From the NCBI RefSeq assembly GCF_022836875.1, contig NZ_CP090376.1:992001-1056000 (forward strand): a DNA stretch of 64,000 bases. The letters are read 5' to 3'. Position numbers and translations under genes: made by a program. Below, one piece after another: positions 53,824-63,978 of the stretch. The stretch comes from Flavobacterium enshiense. Its GTDB lineage: Bacteria > Bacteroidota > Bacteroidia > Flavobacteriales > Flavobacteriaceae. The number at the start of each line of letters is the position of its first letter. Position 1 is the stretch's first letter. The notes under the pieces were generated by a model. It made no database searches, was not told the DNA's origin, and worked only from the letters and a program-made list of their open reading frames with translations.

Positions 53824-54063
53824 TTAGTTCTTATCCGATTTTTTAAAAATAGAATAAATCGTGATGCCAAAACCAATCAGGACCACCGTTGGCGCCAATC
53901 GGATTCTTTGGAAATTAAAAATAGCATCGCTGAACACTTTCGGGTCGTCGCTTCCGCCGCCGGACATCAGGATAAAGCCCAAGGCAATCACACCCAATCC
54001 GATTAAAAGAATTTTATAGTTTATGCTTTCAAATAGAAAGTCCGGTTTTTGTTTGTTTTCCAT
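53824..54063 (-). CDS. DUF3098 family small membrane protein
   Basis: 79 residues with two membrane helices (INYKILLIGLGVIALGFIL; RLAPTVVLIGFGITIYSIF) separated by GGGSDDPKVFSDAIFNFQR. This gene commonly lies between ftsX and uppP in Bacteroidota, as here. Function unknown; the position suggests cell-envelope or division work. Confidence 0.88.
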   Translation of the reverse strand: MENKQKPDFLFESINYKILLIGLGVIALGFILMSGGGSDDPKVFSDAIFNFQRIRLAPTVVLIGFGITIYSIFKKSDKN

Positions 54064-54066
54064 ATT

Positions 54067-54091
54067 GTCATTGCGAGGAACGAAGCAATCT
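54067..54091 (+). repeat. Short dispersed repeat, second copy
   Basis: gTCATTGCGAGGAACGAAGCAATCT, matching 8579-8603 apart from one inserted base. It lies just upstream of the DUF3098 gene and downstream of ftsX. Confidence 0.7.
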
Positions 54092-54115
54092 AATCCTCAT
54101 TATTAAGGTTCTAAA

Positions 54116-54997
54116 TTAATAAAGATCGTCGGTTCTTAAATTCAAAAAACGTTGCGTTGCAAAGTAAGTGCTGATCCAAGTGATTACGATTCCCACGACC
54201 AAAACACCGCCTAAAATAATGAACATAGACAAATAATCTTTTGCAATACCCAGTTTAGGGAACATTCCGTCAACGTATAATGTTAAAGCGATAAGAGCGA
54301 TAATGGCCAGTCCTGAACCTATTAATCCCAAGCGGATGCTTCTCCAGATAAATGGTTTTCTGATGAATGATTTTGTGGCGCCTACCATCTGCATTGTCTT
54401 GATGATGAAACGGTTGGAATACACTGAAAGGCGCAGTGAACTGTTAATCAATAACATTGAAATCAAGGCGAAAACACCACTGATAACCAAAATCCAGAAA
54501 CTGATTTTCTTGATGTTCTCATTGGCCAAGTCCACTAATTTTTTATCATAGATCACTTCGGAAACCATTTCATTGGTTTTGATGTCGCTTTCTATCTGTC
54601 TGATTTTTGACGTTTCCACAAATTCACTTTTTAAATGAATGTCAAAGGAATTCGGCAACGGATTCATTCCTAAAAACTCAAGGAAATCTTCTCCAACAAT
54701 GTCTTTGTTGTTTTTGGCAGCATCTTCTTTAGATACAAAAACGAAATCTTTTACAAAGGGAGAACCTTTCAGTTTTGTTTCGAAAGCTTTTAAAATGGTG
54801 TCATTCGCTTCGTCCTTAAAGTAGACCGACATTGGAATATCTTCCTTAAAACTGTTTGAAATTTTTTCAGAATGGATTACGAATAAACCCAATGCTCCCA
54901 ATAGGAACAACACTAAAAAAATACTTAAAACAACAGAAAAATAAGAAGAAATAAGGCGTCTTCTCTGAAAGTTCTCGAATGATGGTGCCATACGCAA
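54116..54997 (-). CDS. ftsX: Cell division protein FtsX
   Basis: 293 residues, four membrane helices with the large periplasmic domain after helix 1 (DIPMSVYFKDEANDTI ... MVSEVIYDKKLVDLAN). The FtsX permease domain is shown by SLRLSVYSNRFIIKTMQMVG, then ATKSFIRKPFI. With FtsE it regulates peptidoglycan hydrolases at the septum. ftsE is not adjacent. An alternative ATG lies at 54991. Confidence 0.93.
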   Translation of the reverse strand: MRMAPSFENFQRRRLISSYFSVVLSIFLVLFLLGALGLFVIHSEKISNSFKEDIPMSVYFKDEANDTILKAFETKLKGSPFVKDFVFVSKEDAAKNNKDIVGEDFLEFLGMNPLPNSFDIHLKSEFVETSKIRQIESDIKTNEMVSEVIYDKKLVDLANENIKKISFWILVISGVFALISMLLINSSLRLSVYSNRFIIKTMQMVGATKSFIRKPFIWRSIRLGLIGSGLAIIALIALTLYVDGMFPKLGIAKDYLSMFIILGGVLVVGIVITWISTYFATQRFLNLRTDDLY

Positions 54998-55081
54998 TCT
55001 GATTTAAGGTGTAAAAATAGTAAAGAAAATCGTTTTTAACCTTTATAACGGTCAAAGTTTTATCTTTCTTATAATATAATG

Positions 55082-55139
55082 TAAATTTGCACCCTTGAAA
55101 ACTTAGAACCTTAGTTGCTTAGTGACTTAGAACCTTATA
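55082..55139 (+). promoter_or_regulatory. leuS promoter box and CTTAG repeat leader
   Basis: TAAATTTG (55082-55089) is a -7 box. In the leader CTTAG recurs every 8 bp (at 55102, 55110, 55118, 55126), as CTTAGAAC-CTTAGTTG-CTTAGTGA-CTTAGAAC, then CTTAT. 13-bp copies ACTTAGAACCTTA stand at 55101 and 55125. Such 8-mer repeats are often dispersed in Flavobacterium; a role is unknown. Confidence 0.5.
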
Positions 55140-55145
55140 AAAGAA

Positions 55146-57968
55146 ATGAAGTACTTCCACAACGAAATCGAAGCCAAATGGCAGCAGTATTGGGCAAAAA
55201 ATCAAACTTTTGCGGCACAAAACAATTCCGATAAACCAAAATATTATGTATTGGACATGTTTCCGTATCCATCAGGAGCAGGTTTGCATGTTGGGCACCC
55301 GCTAGGGTATATCGCCTCGGATATTGTGGCACGTTATAAAAGACATCAGGGTTTTAATGTACTGCATCCGCAAGGTTACGACAGTTTCGGGTTGCCTGCT
55401 GAGCAGTATGCGATTCAAACAGGTCAGCATCCGGAGAAAACCACAAAAGAAAACATTGCGCGTTACCGCGAGCAGTTGGATAAAATCGGTTTTTCATTCG
55501 ATTGGAGCAGAGAGGTGCGTACTTCAAATCCGGATTATTACAAACACACGCAGTGGATTTTCATTCAGTTGTTTGAATCTTACTACTGTAAAGATACAGA
55601 TCAGGCACGTCCAATAGCGGAATTGATTGAGGTTTTCCAGCAAGAAGGAAATACCAAAATCCATGCGGTTTGCGATGAAGATGTACCTGCGTTTACCGCT
55701 GAAGAGTGGAATTCGTGGTCACCTGAAGCACAACAATTAATGCTTTTGAAATACCGCTTGACTTATTTGGCGGAAACCGAAGTAAACTGGTGTCCGGCTT
55801 TAGGAACTGTATTGGCGAACGACGAAATCATTAACGGCGTTTCCGAGCGTGGCGGTCATCCGGTGATTCGTAAAAAAATGACGCAATGGTCGATGCGTAT
55901 TTCGGCTTATGCAGAACGTTTGCTTCAAGGTTTGGAAACCATTGACTGGACCGAATCGTTGAAAGAATCACAACGTAACTGGATCGGGAAATCGGTTGGT
56001 GCTGCTGTGACTTTTAATTTGAAAAAGCATGAGGAAGTAATTGAAGTATTTACGACTCGTCCTGATACTATTTTCGGAGTAACGTTCATGACCTTGGCAC
56101 CGGAACACGAATTGGTGTCCAAAATCACGACTCCGGAGCAAAAAGCAGCTGTAGAATCGTACATCGAAGCAACTGCAAAACGTTCCGAGCGAGAGCGTAT
56201 GGCTGATGTAAAAACCATTTCCGGAGTATTTACCGGAGCGTATGCAGAGCATCCGTTTACCAAAGAGTCTATTCCGGTTTGGATTGGTGATTATGTATTG
56301 GCAGGTTACGGAACCGGAGCGGTAATGGCGGTACCGTGTGGTGATGAAAGGGATTATGCTTTTTCGAAGCATTTTGGTCTTCCTATTATCAATATCTTGG
56401 AAGGTGTTGATATTTCCGAAGCCGCCCACGATGATAAAAACACAACAATCTTAGCGAACTCTGATTTCCTGAACGGACTGAATTATAAAGAGGCAACTAA
56501 AAAAATAATAGAAGAATTAGAAAAAATCGGAGCCGGAAAAGCAAAAGTAAACTACCGTTTGCGTGATGCTGTGTTCTCTAGGCAAAGATATTGGGGCGAA
56601 CCGTTCCCGGTATATTATGTGAATGGATTGCCACAGATGATTGCAAAGGAACATCTGCCAATCGTGTTACCGGAAGTAGAGAAATATTTACCCACCGAAG
56701 ACGGTCAGCCGCCATTAGGAAATGCATCTGTGTGGGCTTGGGACACGGTAAGCAATACTGTGGTTGCCAACGATAAAATCGATAATCAAACCGTGTTTTC
56801 GTTAGAATTGAACACGATGCCGGGTTGGGCAGGAAGCTCGTGGTACTGGATGCGTTATATGGATGCGTCTAACAATGGGGAGTTTGCCAGCGAAGATGCT
56901 TTGAAATATTGGGAGAATGTCGATTTATACATAGGCGGAAGCGAGCACGCGACCGGACACTTGCTGTATTCTCGTTTCTGGAATAAGTTCTTAAAGGACA
57001 GAGGTTTTGCGCCAACGGAAGAACCGTTCAAAAAACTGATCAATCAGGGAATGATTTTGGGGAACAGTGCTTTTGTGTATCGTACAGAAGATTCTAAGAA
57101 ATTGATTTCAAAAGGGTTGATTACGGATAATAATGTGCATCCAATTCATGCTGATCTATCGGTAATCAACGATATCACCAACGAATTGGACATCGAGAAA
57201 TTCAAGGCACATCCGTTATATTCTGATTATGCCAATGCAGAATTTGTTTTAGAAGACGGTAAATACATTGTTGGCCGTGAGGTTGAGAAAATGTCAAAAT
57301 CCAAATACAACGTAGTGAATCCGGACGATATCTGCGAGCAATATGGAGCCGATACGTTGCGTTTATACGAAATGTTCTTAGGTCCGCTGGAGCAGGCTAA
57401 ACCTTGGAATACAGCCGGAATTACCGGAGTATCAGGCTTCCTGAAAAAGCTGTGGCGTTTGTATTTTGACGATAACGGCCTAATCGTAACCGATGACGAA
57501 CCAACAAAAGACATGTACAAGTCGTTACACAAAACCATTAAAAAAGTTACTGAAGATATCGAGAACTTCTCGTTCAATACTTCCGTTTCGCAGTTTATGA
57601 TTTGTGTGAATGAACTGGCGCAACAAAAGTGTCATCACAGAGCGATTCTGGAGCCATTATCGGTAATCATTTCACCTTATGCTCCTCACATTGCCGAAGA
57701 ATTATGGAGTGCTTTAGGACATCAGGGTTCTGTGTCGACAGTAGCGTTCCCGAAATTTGAGGAGAAATATCTGGTGGAATCGGAAAAAGAATATCCGGTT
57801 TCCTTCAACGGAAAAATGCGTTTCACCATTAAATTGCCATTGGATTTAACCGCAGCTCAAATCGAAGAAATCGTAATGGCTGACGAACGAACGCAAAACC
57901 AATTGCAGGGAAGAACGCCAAATAAAGTAATTATCGTTCCTGGGAAAATCATTAACCTGGTAGGATAA
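55146..57968 (+). CDS. leuS: Leucyl-tRNA synthetase
   Basis: 940 residues. HIGH-type motif HVGHPLGY near residue 46, CP1 editing domain with [18 protein letters not shown] (around residue 305), [11 protein letters not shown], and KMSKS motif EKMSKSKYN (near residue 717). It charges tRNA-Leu and hydrolyses mischarged products. Full length, single gene. Confidence 0.98.
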   Translation: MKYFHNEIEAKWQQYWAKNQTFAAQNNSDKPKYYVLDMFPYPSGAGLHVGHPLGYIASDIVARYKRHQGFNVLHPQGYDSFGLPAEQYAIQTGQHPEKTTKENIARYREQLDKIGFSFDWSREVRTSNPDYYKHTQWIFIQLFESYYCKDTDQARPIAELIEVFQQEGNTKIHAVCDEDVPAFTAEEWNSWSPEAQQLMLLKYRLTYLAETEVNWCPALGTVLANDEIINGVSERGGHPVIRKKMTQWSMRISAYAERLLQGLETIDWTESLKESQRNWIGKSVGAAVTFNLKKHEEVIEVFTTRPDTIFGVTFMTLAPEHELVSKITTPEQKAAVESYIEATAKRSERERMADVKTISGVFTGAYAEHPFTKESIPVWIGDYVLAGYGTGAVMAVPCGDERDYAFSKHFGLPIINILEGVDISEAAHDDKNTTILANSDFLNGLNYKEATKKIIEELEKIGAGKAKVNYRLRDAVFSRQRYWGEPFPVYYVNGLPQMIAKEHLPIVLPEVEKYLPTEDGQPPLGNASVWAWDTVSNTVVANDKIDNQTVFSLELNTMPGWAGSSWYWMRYMDASNNGEFASEDALKYWENVDLYIGGSEHATGHLLYSRFWNKFLKDRGFAPTEEPFKKLINQGMILGNSAFVYRTEDSKKLISKGLITDNNVHPIHADLSVINDITNELDIEKFKAHPLYSDYANAEFVLEDGKYIVGREVEKMSKSKYNVVNPDDICEQYGADTLRLYEMFLGPLEQAKPWNTAGITGVSGFLKKLWRLYFDDNGLIVTDDEPTKDMYKSLHKTIKKVTEDIENFSFNTSVSQFMICVNELAQQKCHHRAILEPLSVIISPYAPHIAEELWSALGHQGSVSTVAFPKFEEKYLVESEKEYPVSFNGKMRFTIKLPLDLTAAQIEEIVMADERTQNQLQGRTPNKVIIVPGKIINLVG

Positions 57969-57988
57969 TTTCAAAAATATTTTAATAC

Positions 57989-58028
57989 GAAATCCCAGAT
58001 TCTAACAAGAATTTGGGATTTCTTTTTG
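57989..58028 (+). terminator. leuS terminator
   Basis: AAATCCCAGATTCT-AACA-AGAATTTGGGATTT plus a T-rich tail. Confidence 0.85.
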
Positions 58029-58066
58029 TTTTCTTTTGCTAATTTTACGTATAACAATTAAATTTT

Positions 58067-58115
58067 AGAATGTCAAAATGTCATTTGTAAAACATGGCGC
58101 AAAATTTGACATTCT
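58067..58115 (+). promoter_or_regulatory. 11-bp inverted repeat upstream of the zinc peptidase
   Basis: AGAATGTCAAA (58067-58077) and TTTGACATTCT (58105-58115) are exact reverse complements. A TGTCA half-site also recurs inside (58071 and 58079). It lies 37 bp before the peptidase ATG and could be an operator. Confidence 0.5.
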
Positions 58116-58151
58116 GTAAGTCATAAAAAAAACAATTAAATACACATAGTT

Positions 58152-58823
58152 ATGGTATGGATTTTAATGGGAGCCATTATGTTGGCGAGCTGGTTGGTGA
58201 GCAGCAGGCTTCAAAGTAAATTTGATCATTATTCGAAAATGCAATTGCAAAACGGGATGAGTGGTGCTGAAATCGCACAGAAAATGCTCGCTGATCACGG
58301 GATTACCGATGTGCGTGTAATTTCGACCCCAGGGCGTTTGACCGACCATTATAATCCGGTGGATAAAACCGTCAACCTAAGTGAGGCAGTATACAATCAG
58401 CGTAATGCTGCTGCGGCTGCTGTTGCTGCTCACGAGTGCGGGCACGCGGTACAGCATGCGCAGGCTTACAGTTGGCTGACTATGCGTTCCAAGTTGGTTC
58501 CGGTCGTTTCGGTTACTTCTAATTTTGTGCAATGGATTTTATTGGCAGGGATTCTGTTAATCAATGTGTTTCCACAGCTTTTATTGATTGGGATAGTGAT
58601 TTTTGCCTTAACCACATTATTTTCGATTATAACCTTGCCGGTAGAGTATGATGCAAGTAACAGAGCATTGGCTTGGCTGGAAAACAAACGCATGTTGAAC
58701 CAGGCAGAGCATGATGGTGCTGCGGATGCTTTAAAATGGGCTGCCCGTACCTACGTGGTTGCGGCTATTGGTTCGATAGGTACTTTGTTGTACTACATCA
58801 TGATTTATATGAACCGACGTTAA
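58152..58823 (+). CDS. YugP-like zinc metallopeptidase
   Basis: 223 residues with three to four membrane segments. The zinc-binding motif is HECGH in AAAVAAHECGHAVQH (near residue 98). The family is a membrane-bound neutral zinc peptidase of unknown substrate. The inverted repeat upstream suggests regulated expression. Single gene with its own terminator. Confidence 0.92.
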   Translation: MVWILMGAIMLASWLVSSRLQSKFDHYSKMQLQNGMSGAEIAQKMLADHGITDVRVISTPGRLTDHYNPVDKTVNLSEAVYNQRNAAAAAVAAHECGHAVQHAQAYSWLTMRSKLVPVVSVTSNFVQWILLAGILLINVFPQLLLIGIVIFALTTLFSIITLPVEYDASNRALAWLENKRMLNQAEHDGAADALKWAARTYVVAAIGSIGTLLYYIMIYMNRR

Positions 58824-58845
58824 TTCTTGACGAATAAAAATAAAA

Positions 58846-58878
58846 TGAAAATCCGCTGCATAAGTAGCGGATTTTTTA
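58846..58878 (+). terminator. Terminator after the zinc peptidase
   Basis: AAAATCCGCT-GCATAAGT-AGCGGATTTTTT. Confidence 0.85.
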
Positions 58879-58906
58879 TTTGGAAGGGAATGGTCTGGGA
58901 TTTTTT

Positions 58907-59037
58907 GGTTTCCTTGTTCCTGCTGTCCGCTAACACGAGCGAAGCGAACTGACGAAGTAATCTTTTAGCGAGACATTTCGAGAGCCTCAATGTCCTGCTA
59001 AAAGGATGTCACTCCCATCAGGGCTAAGAAGGAAACC
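58907..59037. repeat. Structured intergenic repeat
   Basis: Terminal 9-bp inverted repeat GGTTTCCTT (58907-58915) / AAGGAAACC (59029-59037). Inner stem CTTTTAGC (58962-58969) / GCTAAAAG (58997-59004) and ACATT/AATGT around a short loop. The elements CCTGCTGTCCGCT and ATCAGGGCTA recall a palindromic repeat I know from Flavobacterium intergenic regions. No coding capacity. Confidence 0.62.
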
Positions 59038-59103
59038 ATTTTACTTTTTGTAAACTTTCTGCAAAACGGGCCGTAAACTGTGACTGAAATCTTCAACTAT
59101 AAA

Positions 59104-59574
59104 CTACAACTGTATCTGTCTTTCAATCTGCTGGTCTAGGGAAATAAAGGTTTCTGTTCTCGAAACACCATCAATAGCCTGGATTTTTTTGTTGAGCAGC
59201 TGCATCAGATGTTCGTTGTCACGACAGAGAATTTTGATCAGGATGCTCCAGTTGCCTGTGGTGTAATGGCATTCCAATACTTCCGGGATTTTCTTCAGCT
59301 CTTTTACCGCTTCGGGGTTGCGTGCTGCTTTGTCAAGATAAATCCCTACGAAAGCCATCGTGCTGTACCCTAATACTTTTGTGTTTACCACTAATCTCGA
59401 TTCCGAAATTACTCCGGCCTGTTCCAGCTTTCGTAACCGCTGATGAATTGCTGCACCCGAAATACCAATCTTATGGGCAATCTGCAAAATGGGTTTTCGG
59501 GCATCTTCCATCAAATCCCGAAGAATCTGTTTGTCAATACCATCGATTTCTATTTGTAGGTGATTTAATTTCAT
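59104..59574 (-). CDS. Lrp/AsnC family transcriptional regulator
   Basis: 156 residues: N-terminal HTH (RKPILQIAHKIGISGAAIHQ, then RLRKLEQAGVI) and C-terminal ligand-binding RAM domain (MAFVGIYLDKAARNPEAVKE; HYTTGNWSILIKIL). It senses an amino acid and controls metabolism genes, possibly its neighbours. Single gene. Confidence 0.95.
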   Translation of the reverse strand: MKLNHLQIEIDGIDKQILRDLMEDARKPILQIAHKIGISGAAIHQRLRKLEQAGVISESRLVVNTKVLGYSTMAFVGIYLDKAARNPEAVKELKKIPEVLECHYTTGNWSILIKILCRDNEHLMQLLNKKIQAIDGVSRTETFISLDQQIERQIQL

Positions 59575-59756
59575 AGTTTTAAATATGTAAGTTGTTTGTG
59601 GTATTTAATATCAAATTTAATAAAAAAAGATTAAATAAGTTTAAAATCAGAAAAAGTGTAAAAATTTACGCATCTTTAAATTATAGGTTGCCGTTATAGG
59701 TGTTTAAAAATAAATGTTTTAAGATCAGATTACTACTAACCCCCAAATCTAGTAAC

Positions 59757-60386
59757 ATGAAGAATTTAAATTCAAGATTATGTCTGTTGGCGTTGATTTC
59801 ACTGCTGACATTGGCTACGGTAAAAGCTCAAAATATAGAGTCCGTAACTGAAAAGCCTATTAATAAAACAACTGTCGAAAATCAGTTGAACATGATTGTC
59901 AGCAATTCGGCCGAGCAGAATGGTGTCAAAATGGTCCGGAAAGTGGATTTGGAATCGTTAAGTTCCGATGTGATTACCTTGCTGTCCCGAAATGAAAATG
60001 ATTTGACTGCATCAAAAGAGGCTATTGAATCTAAAAAAGCCGAGATAAAATATCTTTTGACAAAAGTGGATGAAGCAAACTCAAAAGTTGCGGCAACCGA
60101 TACGGCGAACGAAACATTTTTGCTTCTTGGTATGTCATTGTCTAAAGCATTGTATCATTCCGTGATGTGGTCAATGGTCTTTACGCTGGTAATATTTGCT
60201 GTTTTCTTAACGACACGATTTAAAAAAGCTAACAACATTACACGTGAAGCCAAAGAAAAACTGGCTGAAGTAGAAGAAGAATTCGAATCGTTTAAAAGAA
60301 ATGCAATAGAGCGCGAACAGAAACTGCGCCGACAATTGCAGGACGAAATTAACAAGCAAAAAAGAGAGCTTGTCGATGTTTCATAA
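59757..60386 (+). CDS. Hypothetical membrane-anchored protein with coiled coil
   Basis: 209 residues from ATG 59757 (the frame is open from a GTG at 59700 that would break the signal peptide). Signal peptide MKNLNSRLCLLALISLLTLA, a soluble middle part, one membrane helix (SVMWSMVFTLVIFAVFLTTR near residue 133), and a Glu/Lys-rich coiled-coil tail (EVEEEFESFKRNAIEREQKL). No family recognised. Confidence 0.72.
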   Translation: MKNLNSRLCLLALISLLTLATVKAQNIESVTEKPINKTTVENQLNMIVSNSAEQNGVKMVRKVDLESLSSDVITLLSRNENDLTASKEAIESKKAEIKYLLTKVDEANSKVAATDTANETFLLLGMSLSKALYHSVMWSMVFTLVIFAVFLTTRFKKANNITREAKEKLAEVEEEFESFKRNAIEREQKLRRQLQDEINKQKRELVDVS

Positions 60387-60416
60387 AAAAAGCCCCGATT
60401 CGTCGGGGCTTTTTGC
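60384..60416. terminator. Bidirectional terminator
   Basis: AAAAAGCCCCG-ATTCGT-CGGGGCTTTTT between converging genes; T/A runs on both sides serve both strands. Confidence 0.9.
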
Positions 60417-61768
60417 TATTTATATCCTTTGTATTCTACCTCTTTTTCATGGAAATTTACGCCATATTCTTCCAGCTCTTTTAAAATGGGAAGATACACT
60501 TCTTTGTTTAGTGGTAACTGTACGCCAGGTGTTTTGATGTTTCCGTTTAAGATTTGTAAAGTGGCCATGGCTACCGGCAAACCTACCGTTTTGGCCATCG
60601 CGGTATAGGTTTGGTCATCGCCAAGGCATACCATGGTAGCATCAATTTGCTTTCTTTTGCCATTTAATTCGTACCCTATTTTATGGTACATGACAATCAT
60701 ATCTTTGTCGTCGGGCTGTAATGCCCAACTGTCGGATAGTATTTTTTCAAGAATTTGTGCTGGAGTCGCATTTTTAATGCCAATTATTTTATTAGGGTTG
60801 AATAGATCCAATTCCAATAATTTGTCCCACATTACATCGTCCTGATCGATTTTTAATTTGTAACGTAATTTTATTTCTACAGAATCGGTAGGGTGGTAAG
60901 GAAGGAATAAATTCACGAATTCTCGATAACTCATTGTTTCTGAGTCATCAATTACATATGAGTCGTCTGTCATTCCTAATTGCACAAACATGTCCCAGGC
61001 TTTTGAATAGCCTACACGGCGAATAGTTCCCCTGTAAACAGTAAGGGCGTCATCTAAACCGTACACGCCTCTGTATTTTAAAGAATCACGGTTGGCATAG
61101 CCTTCAAATTTTCCGTAACCCTCAACCTCTAAAAATTCGGTTCTTCGGAATAATTTATGATATGGGATGTATTTGTAAGTTCCTTCCTGAATGAATTTTG
61201 CAGCACCGCCTTGTCCGGCTAAAACCACATTTCTTGGCGCCCAGGTGAATTTGTAATTCCAAAGATTATTGTCGGATTCCGGGGCAACCAAACCGCCGCA
61301 GAAGGATTCAAATAAAATGGTTTTTCCTCCTTTTTCGCGGATTTCATCAAGTACCTTCATGGCGCTCAAATGGTCAATTCCGGGATCAAGGCCAATCTCA
61401 TTCATGAAGACCAGATTGTTTTCTTTAGCGGCAGCATCAAGGTTTTGCATCGCGTCGGAAATATAAGAGGCAGTAACCATATGTTTTTTGTATGTGATAC
61501 AGTCTTTGGCTACTTCAATATGTAAATGGGCCGGCAGCATCGATATTACAATGTCGGCTTTCTGGATTTCTTTTTTACGTTGGTTTTCGTTAAAAATATC
61601 TAATGCAATCGCAGAGGCATTTTTGTGATTTTGTGTCTTTTTCTGAGCCAATTCCAAGGACAAATCGCCAATGGTGATGTGCAATTTCTCGGTTTCCGAT
61701 TTCTCCAGCAAATATTTAATAAGTGAAGATGCTGAACGGCCCGCTCCTATTATCAGAATGTTTCTCAT
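60416..61768 (-). CDS. Saccharopine dehydrogenase family protein
   Basis: 450 residues from MRNILIIGAGRSASSLIKYL (ATG 61768; the open frame reaches 61795). The Rossmann NAD(P) site GAGRSASSL is at residues ~8-16, and the catalytic region includes MNEIGLDPGIDHLSAMKVLD. It is the saccharopine reductase/lysine-forming type of domain, but in Flavobacteria the exact substrate is not fixed. Single gene. Confidence 0.88.
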   Translation of the reverse strand: MRNILIIGAGRSASSLIKYLLEKSETEKLHITIGDLSLELAQKKTQNHKNASAIALDIFNENQRKKEIQKADIVISMLPAHLHIEVAKDCITYKKHMVTASYISDAMQNLDAAAKENNLVFMNEIGLDPGIDHLSAMKVLDEIREKGGKTILFESFCGGLVAPESDNNLWNYKFTWAPRNVVLAGQGGAAKFIQEGTYKYIPYHKLFRRTEFLEVEGYGKFEGYANRDSLKYRGVYGLDDALTVYRGTIRRVGYSKAWDMFVQLGMTDDSYVIDDSETMSYREFVNLFLPYHPTDSVEIKLRYKLKIDQDDVMWDKLLELDLFNPNKIIGIKNATPAQILEKILSDSWALQPDDKDMIVMYHKIGYELNGKRKQIDATMVCLGDDQTYTAMAKTVGLPVAMATLQILNGNIKTPGVQLPLNKEVYLPILKELEEYGVNFHEKEVEYKGYK

Positions 61769-61868
61769 GGCGCATTTTTGTTTTAAAAAGTTCACGAAAA
61801 TAGGAAATTGTTATATTATTGCGAAATTTAAAAGCAGTTAGTTTTATTATTTAACGTTTAAATTATGC

Positions 61869-61876
61869 TACTTTTG
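61869..61876 (+). promoter_or_regulatory. -7 box of the DUF423 gene
   Basis: TACTTTTG matches TAnnTTTG, 17 bp ahead of the ATG at 61893. Confidence 0.45.
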
Positions 61877-61892
61877 GGTACAATTTGAAATT

Positions 61893-62282
61893 ATGGATAA
61901 AAAAATCATTAAGGCAGCGGCTTTTATGGGAGCTGTGGCCATTATTTTAGGGGCTTTTGGTGCGCACAGTCTTAAATCGGTTCTGGATGAAACGCAGTTG
62001 GCAACCTTTGAAACCGGTGTGCGCTATCAGATGTATCATGCTTTGTTCCTTCTTTTTGTTGGGACAACAAGTTGCATTTCCATAAAAACGAAACAAATAG
62101 TTTTCTGGCTGGTTGTCATTGGAGTCGTTTTGTTTTCGGGTTCAATCTATTTGTTGTCAACAGCATCGCTAACTTCGATTAATGCAAAAATCATTGGTCC
62201 GGTAACGCCTTTGGGTGGATTGTTAATGATTTCGGCATGGGTCGTTCTTTTTTCTAAAATTTCGGGTGAAAAAGCAGAATAA
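61893..62282 (+). CDS. DUF423 family membrane protein
   Basis: 129 residues with four membrane helices. The family signature is GAFGAHSLK (near residue 23) and VRYQMYHALFLL. Function unknown. It lies 82 bp before pckA with its own promoter-like box between, so the two may be separate units. Confidence 0.92.
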   Translation: MDKKIIKAAAFMGAVAIILGAFGAHSLKSVLDETQLATFETGVRYQMYHALFLLFVGTTSCISIKTKQIVFWLVVIGVVLFSGSIYLLSTASLTSINAKIIGPVTPLGGLLMISAWVVLFSKISGEKAE

Positions 62283-62317
62283 ATGGTTAAAAAAAACGGA
62301 CTGGAATTAATTTTTTT

Positions 62318-62325
62318 TATTTTTG
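62318..62325 (+). promoter_or_regulatory. pckA -7 promoter box
   Basis: TATTTTTG matches TAnnTTTG, 39 bp before the pckA ATG at 62365. Confidence 0.45.
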
Positions 62326-62364
62326 CAATCTTATAAAACAAACAAACAACACATTTTTTTAATT

Positions 62365-63978
62365 ATGAATGTTACCAAAACAATTTCATTAGAGAAATAC
62401 GGAATTAAGAATACTGTAGAGGTTGTCTATAATCCGTCGTATGATTTCTTATATAATGAAGAGCTGAATCCTGCATTAGAAGGTTTTGAAAAAGGGCAAT
62501 TGTCAGAGCTTGGTGCGGTTAACGTAATGACAGGTGTATTCACGGGAAGATCTCCAAAAGATAAATATATTGTAAATGATGATGTTACTAAAGATACAAT
62601 TTGGTGGACATCAGACAAAGCTGTAAACGATAATAAAGCTATTTCTACAGAAACTTGGAATGCTTTAAAAGAAACTACTGTGAACCAGCTTTCTTCAAAA
62701 AGATTGTTTGTGGTAGATGCTTTTTGTGGAGCTAACGAAGATACACGTTTGAAAGTGCGTTTCATCATGGAAGTAGCATGGCAGGCACATTTTGTGAAAA
62801 ACATGTTTATCCGCCCTACAGAAGAAGAGTTGGAAAACTTCGGTGAGCCTGATTTCGTAGTAATGAACGCTTCAAAAACAAGCTTCAAGGATTATGCGGC
62901 TCACGGATTGAATTCGGAGGTATATGTTGCTTTTAATCTTACTGAAAAAATCCAATTGATTGGAGGTACTTGGTACGGAGGAGAGATGAAAAAAGGATTG
63001 TTTTCGATGATGAATTACTACCTTCCGTTAAGAGGAATTGCTTCAATGCACTGTTCTGCTAATAAAGGAAAAGATGGAGATGTTGCTGTTTTCTTCGGAT
63101 TATCAGGAACAGGTAAAACCACTTTATCTACAGATCCGAAACGTGAATTAATCGGAGACGATGAGCACGGATGGGATAACGATGGTGTTTTTAACTTCGA
63201 AGGAGGTTGTTATGCGAAAACAATCGATTTAAGCAAGGAAAACGAGCCAGATATCTTTGGTGCTATCCGTCGTGATGCTTTGTTGGAAAACGTTACGCTT
63301 GACGCAAACGGAGTAATTGATTTTAAAGATGGTTCGGTAACACAAAATACCCGTGTTTCTTATCCAATTGAACATATCGAAAATATTGTTAAGCCGGTTT
63401 CAAAAGCGGGTCACGCTTCAAAAGTAATCTTCTTGACTGCTGATGCTTTCGGGGTAATGCCACCGGTTTCGAAATTAACTCCTGAGCAAACTAAATACTA
63501 TTTCTTATCTGGGTTTACAGCTAAATTGGCTGGTACGGAAAGAGGAGTTACTCAGCCTGAGCCGACGTTCTCTGCGTGTTTCGGAAAAGCATTCTTGTGC
63601 TTGCACCCGACAAAATACGGAGAAGAACTGGTAAAGAAAATGGAAGAACATAAAGCGACAGCTTATATGGTAAATACAGGTTGGAATGGTACAGGAAAGC
63701 GTATCTCTATTAAGGATACCCGTGCAATCATCGACAGAATCTTAGACGGTTCTTTGGAGAAAGCCGATACGCAAATCGTGCCGATTTTCAATTTGGAAGT
63801 GCCAACGGCTTTGGAAGGAGTTGATACAGGAATTCTTGATCCAAGAAACACGTATGCTAATGCTTCTGAATGGGCTGAAAAAGCTACTGATTTAGCGGGT
63901 AGATTTATCAGCAACTTCGTTCAGTATACAGATAACGAAGAAGGTAAAAACCTTGTTAAGGCAGGTCCTCAATTATAA
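62365..63978 (+). CDS. pckA: Phosphoenolpyruvate carboxykinase (ATP)
   Basis: 537 residues from the ATG at 62365; the longer frame from 62323 overlaps the promoter. Diagnostic motifs: [26 protein letters not shown]-loop [20 protein letters not shown] and [10 protein letters not shown]. It converts oxaloacetate and ATP to phosphoenolpyruvate in gluconeogenesis. Full length. Confidence 0.98.
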   Translation: MNVTKTISLEKYGIKNTVEVVYNPSYDFLYNEELNPALEGFEKGQLSELGAVNVMTGVFTGRSPKDKYIVNDDVTKDTIWWTSDKAVNDNKAISTETWNALKETTVNQLSSKRLFVVDAFCGANEDTRLKVRFIMEVAWQAHFVKNMFIRPTEEELENFGEPDFVVMNASKTSFKDYAAHGLNSEVYVAFNLTEKIQLIGGTWYGGEMKKGLFSMMNYYLPLRGIASMHCSANKGKDGDVAVFFGLSGTGKTTLSTDPKRELIGDDEHGWDNDGVFNFEGGCYAKTIDLSKENEPDIFGAIRRDALLENVTLDANGVIDFKDGSVTQNTRVSYPIEHIENIVKPVSKAGHASKVIFLTADAFGVMPPVSKLTPEQTKYYFLSGFTAKLAGTERGVTQPEPTFSACFGKAFLCLHPTKYGEELVKKMEEHKATAYMVNTGWNGTGKRISIKDTRAIIDRILDGSLEKADTQIVPIFNLEVPTALEGVDTGILDPRNTYANASEWAEKATDLAGRFISNFVQYTDNEEGKNLVKAGPQL

